From: Spirochaetaceae bacterium
GTDB taxonomy: Bacteria > Spirochaetota > Spirochaetia > Treponematales > Breznakiellaceae
DNA: 38,787 nt
Direction: 5' to 3'
NCBI GenBank assembly: GCA_031257135.1
Contig: JAIRPH010000116.1
Span: 1 to 38,787, forward strand
Shown: positions 34,351 through 38,787 of the stretch, in pieces
Position numbering within the stretch: position 1 is the stretch's first letter
How the letters are laid out: each line of letters starts with the position of its first letter
Made by a program: the position numbers and the translations under genes
Notes under the pieces: generated by a model
The model's input: the letters and a program-made list of their open reading frames with translations, nothing else
Databases searched by the model: none
Told to the model about the DNA's origin: nothing

Positions 34351-34452
34351 GTATAAGATTAAGGAAACTATACTAGATTCAACGTAAAACTGTAAGAGGG
34401 GAGGAGGCAATTCCGCCCGTAGCATAGTTGACGCCTTGAATTGCTAGTATAC
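34351..34452 (+). ncRNA. Candidate structured leader RNA or small RNA
   Basis: The transcript would fold into a long rod. Outer stem TATACTAG (34369-34376) pairs with CTAGTATA (34444-34451), continuing as ATTCAA (34377-34382) with TTGAAT (34436-34441) past a two-base bulge, then CGT (34383-34385) with ACG (34431-34433). An inner helix AACTGT (34388-34393) pairs with ATAGTT (34424-34429), and a top hairpin GGAGG (34403-34407) pairs with CCGCC (34413-34417) around CAATT with one A-G mismatch. The right arm ends eight bases before the permease ATG. I do not recognise a known riboswitch class. It has no U-tract, so terminator function is unlikely. A miniature inverted-repeat element is the main alternative. 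Confidence 0.5.
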
Positions 34453-34459
34453 TGATGAA

Positions 34460-35215
34460 ATGGACATATTTTTTACCTATAACCTTGCAGTCTGGGAATG
34501 GGTAGCGGTTATACTCAGCGGTATTTGTATAGGTTTGTCAAAAACGTGGTTAAACGGCGTTGTTACCGTAATGATTCCGATACTTGCCCGGATTTTCGGC
34601 GCAAAAGAGTCTACCGGAGTGCTTCTGCCGCTCTTATGTTTCGCCGATTTATTGGCTGTGATCTACTACCGCCGTAGCGGAGCGTGGAAATATATTCTCC
34701 GGCTCCTCCCCTGGGCATTGGCGGGATTTGCGCTGGCATTGGCAGTTGACCGTATTGTTCCGGCTAAGGGCTTTAAGTTTCTCATCGGACTCTGTATTCT
34801 CGCCGGATTGGGGATCATGTTCTGGAACGACCGCCGGGGCAAGGATAAAGCAATCCCTTCGGGGTGGTGGTTTTCAGCGATTTTCGGTATTCTCGGAGGC
34901 TTTTCGACTATGATCGGCAACGCCGCAGGACCGATTATGTCGGTTTTCCTGCTGTCGGTACGGCTTCCGAAAACCAGCTTTGTCGGCACCGCCGCTTGGT
35001 TTTTCATGATCGTCAATTACCTCAAAATACCGCTCCAGTATTTTGCATGGCATAATATCACGATGAAAACCCTCTTGTTCGATGTAACGATTGCGCCCTT
35101 CGTCATTATCGGCGCGGTTGCGGGCATCTTTCTGGTCAAGCGGGTTTCGGAATCCAAATACCGGCTCATGGTATATGTGATGACCATTATATCGGCGTCA
35201 TTGCTTTTTATTTGA
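34460..35215 (+). CDS. TauE/SafE-family (TSUP) permease
   Basis: A 251-residue inner-membrane permease with about eight hydrophobic helices. The two-repeat layout of the TSUP family is visible: an early WVAVILSGICIGLSKTWLNG and a later SAIFGILGGFSTMIGNAAGPIMSVFLL, the G-G-x-x-S/T-M-x-G-N pattern typical of these transporters. Members export or import sulfite, sulfoacetate, taurine-derived sulfonates or other organic anions; the substrate here cannot be told. The ATG has no Shine-Dalgarno sequence. A TATACT box (34448-34453) ends six bases upstream, and the structured RNA candidate precedes it. The symporter gene follows 13 bases downstream. Confidence 0.88.
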   Translation: MDIFFTYNLAVWEWVAVILSGICIGLSKTWLNGVVTVMIPILARIFGAKESTGVLLPLLCFADLLAVIYYRRSGAWKYILRLLPWALAGFALALAVDRIVPAKGFKFLIGLCILAGLGIMFWNDRRGKDKAIPSGWWFSAIFGILGGFSTMIGNAAGPIMSVFLLSVRLPKTSFVGTAAWFFMIVNYLKIPLQYFAWHNITMKTLLFDVTIAPFVIIGAVAGIFLVKRVSESKYRLMVYVMTIISASLLFI

Positions 35216-35228
35216 TATAGGTAAGATA

Positions 35229-36692
35229 ATGATCGGCATACTTTTTCTTATTGTTTTTTTGTTTCTAATGACCGGAATCGGGATTTGGGGAATGAAGAAA
35301 ACCAAAACCCTGGGGGATTTTTTTCTCGGCGGAAGAAGCATGGGTCCATGGGTTTCAGCGGTGGCTTACGGTACGTCTTATTTTTCGGCGGTGCTGTTTA
35401 TCGGGTTTGCCGGAACTCAGGGCTGGCAGTTCGGGCTTAACGCTCTGTGGATAGCCTTTGGAAACGCGGTTATCGGCGCGCTAGGGGCGTGGCTTTTGCT
35501 CGCCCGCCGGACCCGGCGGATGACCCAAAACCTCGACGCCATGACCATGCCGGAATTCCTGCAAGAACGCTACGGCGCAAAGCATCTGAAGCCGGTTGCG
35601 GCGTCGATAATCTTCTTTTTTCTTCTGCCTTATTCGGCTTCGGTATTTAAGGGGCTGGGGCATCTGTTTGAGGCGGTATTTCACATCCCTTACGATATGG
35701 CTCTGCTGATTATGATTGCCTTTACCGGAGTATACCTGATTCTCGGGGGCTATTTCGCCATTGCGGTTACGGATTTCATTCAAGGGCTTATTATGTTTTT
35801 CGGGGCTATCGGGATGATCGGCGTTCTAGCTTCACAGGGAGGCGGAATATTTGAAATTATCGCCGAAGTCCAGAAACAGTATCCGGTTCATGTTCCGCCG
35901 GAGCGACAGCCTTCCGCGCTTACGGTACTATCGCTGGTGTTTATGACCAGCTTCGGGACTTGGGGGCTTCCGCAGATGAGCCAGAAGTTTTACGCCATAA
36001 AAAACGAGCGGGTTATTTCCAAAGCCGCGATTGCCACGACCGTTTTCGCGCTGGTAATCGGGTTTTCGGCGTACCTTACGGGCATTTTCTCTCATTTTTT
36101 CTTCACCTTAGAGAGCGTTCCTAAAAACGACAGCGGCGGCGTTTTCTATGACCGCATCGTTCCCGCTCTGCTTACGGAGCATCTGCCGGAAGCGTTAATG
36201 GCGTTGATTCTGCTCTTGATTCTATCGGCTTCGATGTCTACCTTGTCTTCGCTGGTGCTGGTGTCTTCTTCTGCGGTGGCGATAGACCTCTATCCTTCCC
36301 GGACCAGCGCGAAAACCGGCAAAGATATTTCGGTTGCGATGATGCGGTTTTTATCGGCGGTTTTCGTCATTATTTCGTATTTAATATCCCGGTTTCAGTT
36401 CGGATTTATCGTTACCCTTATGTCTCTGAGTTGGGGCGCGGTTTCCGGGGCGTTTGCCGCGCCCTATCTGTACGGGCTTTACTCAAAACGGGTAACAAAA
36501 GCCGGGGCTTATGCGGGTTTATTATCGGGATTGGGCGTTGAAATCCTGCTGTTTTTCGTTTTAGGTCCGGCGAAATCTCCGTTAGCGGCGTCCTGCGCGA
36601 TTATTGTCCCTTTCATCGTCGTGCCGGTCGTTTCCGCCTTTACCAAAACCCCGGACCAAGCCGTAATAGATCGGGCTTTTAGCGGGATATAG
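35229..36692 (+). CDS. Sodium:solute symporter (SSS/SLC5 family)
   Basis: A 487-residue transporter with about 13 membrane helices. Family features: LGDFFLGGRSMGPWVSAVAYG near the N terminus, GYFAIAVTDFIQGLIMFFG (the SSS signature region), and LILSASMSTLSSLVLVSSSAVAIDLY with the Ser/Thr-rich sodium site. Relatives carry proline, pantothenate, sugars or acetate; the substrate is unknown. It is probably co-transcribed with the TSUP permease 13 bases upstream, which would pair sodium-driven uptake of one compound with movement of another anion. Confidence 0.9.
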   Translation: MIGILFLIVFLFLMTGIGIWGMKKTKTLGDFFLGGRSMGPWVSAVAYGTSYFSAVLFIGFAGTQGWQFGLNALWIAFGNAVIGALGAWLLLARRTRRMTQNLDAMTMPEFLQERYGAKHLKPVAASIIFFFLLPYSASVFKGLGHLFEAVFHIPYDMALLIMIAFTGVYLILGGYFAIAVTDFIQGLIMFFGAIGMIGVLASQGGGIFEIIAEVQKQYPVHVPPERQPSALTVLSLVFMTSFGTWGLPQMSQKFYAIKNERVISKAAIATTVFALVIGFSAYLTGIFSHFFFTLESVPKNDSGGVFYDRIVPALLTEHLPEALMALILLLILSASMSTLSSLVLVSSSAVAIDLYPSRTSAKTGKDISVAMMRFLSAVFVIISYLISRFQFGFIVTLMSLSWGAVSGAFAAPYLYGLYSKRVTKAGAYAGLLSGLGVEILLFFVLGPAKSPLAASCAIIVPFIVVPVVSAFTKTPDQAVIDRAFSGI

Positions 36693-36701
36693 GCGGAAAA
36701 A

Positions 36702-37160
36702 ATGATATTTGACTTTCTAGGGTCAAAGAGAAAAACCCAAGAAGAGATCGAACAGGAAAAAGAAGCTGAACGGGCTTGGGCGTTGTACGGCAAAGAGGTC
36801 GATGGGTATCTTGAAGACGCAAAACTAAACCAAGCCTTTAAAAACTTAGAAAAGAGCAAAGCCGTAACTCGTCCGAAAGTGGAGGTTCGGAAGATTCGCG
36901 ATGAAGATACGCCTTTGTCGATTGACCTGAAACTGCGGATCAAACGCGGCGAGATTCAGGAGTCCAAAGCCTACCGGTTCATGCTGGACCCGGAACTTCA
37001 AGGGATGCTCTATGCGAAACCAGAGGCATCCCAAGAACCCTTATCTGAGGACCTCAAGGGGAGGGTAGACCGGGGAGAAATACAAGGCTCTAAGGCTCGC
37101 CGGTTTATGACGGACCCGGAACTGCGGGCGATGCTTCCCCGCGCTAAGGCTGGTCGCTAA
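36702..37160 (+). CDS. Small charged protein with two 33-residue repeats
   Basis: A 152-residue, highly charged protein with no signal peptide or membrane span. Residues about 10-55 look helical (EEIEQEKEAERAWALYG). Two repeats follow, at 71-103 and 113-145, both built as PLSxDLKxRxxRGEIQxSKAxRFMxDPELxxML, 24 of 33 positions identical. The family is unknown to me. It starts 10 bases after the symporter stop and could be part of that transcript. Its last 17 bases overlap the convergent barrel-protein gene. Confidence 0.65.
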   Translation: MIFDFLGSKRKTQEEIEQEKEAERAWALYGKEVDGYLEDAKLNQAFKNLEKSKAVTRPKVEVRKIRDEDTPLSIDLKLRIKRGEIQESKAYRFMLDPELQGMLYAKPEASQEPLSEDLKGRVDRGEIQGSKARRFMTDPELRAMLPRAKAGR

Positions 37161-37929
37161 AGCCGAAAAACCGGCGTCCTACCGCGAGTTTCAGCGTAGG
37201 ATTGCCGGTGAGTCCTGATAGTTTCGGGTCCGGCGCGCTGAACCGCTGTTTTGTCATCGCAAGCGCGCCGTTTTCATAGCCTGTGGGCAGGCGGAAACCG
37301 AACAACGCCTCTCCCCGCAGATACCAGGGACCTTTAATCGTGTAATCAATGCCCGCGCCGAGGATTATCCAGAGCGAATTCCACGCCGAAAGCGGATAGG
37401 CATCGCCGTTTTTATCCTGATCTTCAGGGAGTTCTCCTTTTGTCCGGTCGTAGACTATATCGCCTTCGGGTTTGCGCCATTCCAGCAGAGCAATGTGGTA
37501 GCTTACGCCTGCAAGCGGAAAGATAACCAGCTTTTTGGTAAGCTCAAAGGGAAACTTTCCCAGCAGAGAAAAGCCGAGGCTCATTTCAGTGCCGGTCCCT
37601 TTGCTGTCGGCGAGGCGTACCGGCGAGGAGCCGCCGAAATCCATGGTTTCTCCGTAAGCGTTTCCGCCTCCCTGAATCAGAATCGATAATTCTCCGTAAG
37701 TTGCGTCAAAAAACAGAAATCCGCCGTAGTCGAAGCGGTCCATCGATTGGATAGATCGGATAGTTCCAGATTCGCCGCCCCCCGGCATGGTTCCCGAATC
37801 TTCTAGGGTATATCTGGTAAAGGTATACCCCAAAAGTCCGCCTGCGCCAACGCTGAGAGAAAAGTCTATGCCGAAGGAAGCGGCAGACATTGTGAAAGCA
37901 ATCGCAAAAAGCAAAATCAATTTCTTCAT
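37144..37929 (-). CDS. Predicted outer-membrane beta-barrel protein
   Basis: A 261-residue protein with a signal peptide (ILLFAIAFTMSAASFG, cleavage near 20) and regular alternating strands: FSLSVGAGGLLGYTFTRYT, YGGFLFFDATYG, SLGFSLLGKFPF, LWIILGAGIDYTIKG, WYLRGEALFGFRL. This matches a small 8-10 strand barrel. The C terminus (KLAVGRRFFGFSDQP) does not end on the usual aromatic residue, but RRFFGF lies just before. Function unknown; porin-like or adhesin-like roles are possible. Confidence 0.7.
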   Translation of the reverse strand: MKKLILLFAIAFTMSAASFGIDFSLSVGAGGLLGYTFTRYTLEDSGTMPGGGESGTIRSIQSMDRFDYGGFLFFDATYGELSILIQGGGNAYGETMDFGGSSPVRLADSKGTGTEMSLGFSLLGKFPFELTKKLVIFPLAGVSYHIALLEWRKPEGDIVYDRTKGELPEDQDKNGDAYPLSAWNSLWIILGAGIDYTIKGPWYLRGEALFGFRLPTGYENGALAMTKQRFSAPDPKLSGLTGNPTLKLAVGRRFFGFSDQP

Positions 37930-37938
37930 AAGGAAAAT

Positions 37939-37967
37939 ATAATAATAGCATTATATCTTTCTGTCTA
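37939..37967 (-). promoter_or_regulatory. Promoter for the barrel-protein gene, near-leaderless
   Basis: On the minus strand TAGACA (37967-37962), 17 bases, TATTAT (37944-37939), then nine bases (ATTTTCCTT) to the ATG at 37929. No Shine-Dalgarno sequence. A TATAAT also lies inside the spacer, so the exact start is uncertain. Confidence 0.45.
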
Positions 37968-38129
37968 TACTTGCGGTCACTTTTTGAACTTTTTTTTTAT
38001 TTTGTCTATTTTCTGAACTTAAACGGCATTTTCGTTCATTTTTACTTGATAATCAGATTCATTTGTGATATTGATATATATATACTTGAGCGGTTATAAG
38101 AGCCGCCGAAAACTGCAAGGAGTTATTGT

Positions 38130-38669
38130 ATGAAAAAGAAAACAGCCGGATTTGGAGCCTTTACGCTTCTGCTTGCGCTGATTACTGCCGGTTGCCCCTC
38201 GGAAAGCCCGTCCGACCCCAAGCCCGCCGGCGAAATCACCATCACGGATATCCCGACAACTATTGGGGATGGCGGACCACCTTCATATAAAATTTATGTG
38301 AGCCTGTCTGATTATGCGACAGACGACCAGCCTCATAAAGCTCAGGGAACAGCGCTTCTTAATGGCGCATCAAGCGCAAAAATAATGCTATATAACCCGC
38401 CGCCGGCAAGTGCAGGTATTGATCCTGATCCTGACAATCAGGATGGTGGGGTGTGTTCTGTGACTGCGAAGTATTTTTCAGTAACCATCAGCCCTCAAAC
38501 GGTATCCACATCGGATGATATTATAATAAAACCCGGTACGGGTTTTAATGAGTCAAAGAAAAATATTAGCTGGGAGGGTTTGATGCAATCTAGTTTTATA
38601 TTAGATGAGCAACGTACAGCGATATTTAACCGCATAATATGCAAAGATGATGCGATAACCCATCCCTAA
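38130..38669 (+). CDS. Lipoprotein of unknown function
   Basis: A 179-residue lipoprotein: KKKTAGFGAFTLLLALITAGC gives a basic n-region, hydrophobic core and lipobox ITAGC, so the lipidated cysteine is residue 22. The mature part is rich in Pro, Ser, Asp and Gly (ASAGIDPDPDNQDGG) with a few strands (GEITITDIPTTIG, YKIYVSLSDYA), without a recognisable domain. A proper AAGGAG lies eight bases before the ATG, unlike most first genes here. A short hairpin (GCGG/CCGC, 38090-38106) lies in the presumed leader. Confidence 0.75.
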   Translation: MKKKTAGFGAFTLLLALITAGCPSESPSDPKPAGEITITDIPTTIGDGGPPSYKIYVSLSDYATDDQPHKAQGTALLNGASSAKIMLYNPPPASAGIDPDPDNQDGGVCSVTAKYFSVTISPQTVSTSDDIIIKPGTGFNESKKNISWEGLMQSSFILDEQRTAIFNRIICKDDAITHP

Positions 38670-38678
38670 CGGGGTTTT

Positions 38679-38709
38679 CGGCAAGGAGGAGTTGGGCTTT
38701 TCCTTGCCG
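38679..38709 (+). terminator. Stem-loop after the last lipoprotein gene, possible terminator
   Basis: CGGCAAGGA (38679-38687) pairs perfectly with TCCTTGCCG (38701-38709) around a 13-base loop, ten bases after the stop codon at 38669. No U-tract follows, so it is not a classical intrinsic terminator; it could instead protect the 3' end. The remaining 78 bases to the window edge are AT-rich and hold no gene that I can see. Confidence 0.4.
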
Positions 38710-38787
38710 GCGGCATCTAAAGGTATGTGCCTACTCCCTAAAAATTTTCCTCCAAAAAACTCCAAAATAGTATAGATAAAAGAAAAA

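Noticed and set aside
34398-34407. GGGGAGGAGG as a ribosome-binding site
   Set aside because: More than 50 bases from the permease ATG and no start codon with a lasting frame follows; better explained as part of the RNA hairpin.

Overview
The window reads like a chromosome segment of a free-living or gut spirochaete of the Treponema type. Supporting signs are a double-membrane envelope (prolipoprotein diacylglyceryl transferase, lipobox proteins, beta-barrel proteins, an Omp85-like protein), a MinD/FlhG-type ATPase, a large methyl-accepting chemotaxis protein, and many short secreted proteins of no clear family. Biosynthesis genes (thrC, aroB, a DAHP synthase, moeA) point to a metabolically broad treponeme, such as those of termite guts, rather than a reduced pathogen. 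The genus is an inference from gene content. I see no tRNA, rRNA, CRISPR array, insertion sequence or phage gene, and no gene-free stretch longer than 300 bases.

Layout. 1-109 is the start of a zinc-type alcohol dehydrogenase running off the left edge. 311-4807 is a + strand run: membrane protein, MinD-like ATPase, lgt, thrC, YchJ-like protein. 4827-5879 (-) is a BMP-family binding protein, divergent from aroB (6011), which overlaps a single-POTRA Omp85-like gene. Then come a LiaF-like protein, a PspB-sized membrane/coiled-coil protein, a tandem-receiver protein and a hybrid histidine kinase (to 12621). 12639-16400 (-) holds a RavA/MoxR ATPase followed by an esterase-like hydrolase and an M20 peptidase. 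16488-18796 (+) encodes two overlapping lipoproteins, convergent with moeA (-). 20193-21437 is a secreted VWA protein, abutting a Gfo/Idh/MocA oxidoreductase (-).

22531-29803 (+) is an envelope polysaccharide block (Wzz-like, Wza-like, WecA-like), then a membrane class III adenylate cyclase and two exported proteins. 29756-32020 (-) is DAHP synthase, a small exported protein and an RluA-type pseudouridine synthase. 32074-34197 (-) is the chemoreceptor. 34198-34459 holds a 12/12 consensus promoter and a strongly self-complementary RNA candidate ahead of a TauE/SafE-type permease and a sodium:solute symporter. The right end has a small repeat protein, a beta-barrel protein and a lipoprotein.

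The most notable whole-window observation is start architecture. At about nine transcription-unit starts there is no Shine-Dalgarno sequence. Instead a -10-like hexamer, usually with a -35-like hexamer 16-18 bases upstream, sits only 6-12 bases before the start codon, as expected for leaderless or near-leaderless mRNAs. Downstream operon genes, and a minority of first genes, do carry a normal Shine-Dalgarno sequence. The other leading candidates for something new are the structured RNA at 34351-34452, the direct repeat with internal palindrome between moeA and the VWA gene, the RavA-like ATPase with an altered Walker B motif, and the envelope-sensing cluster at 7095-12621.
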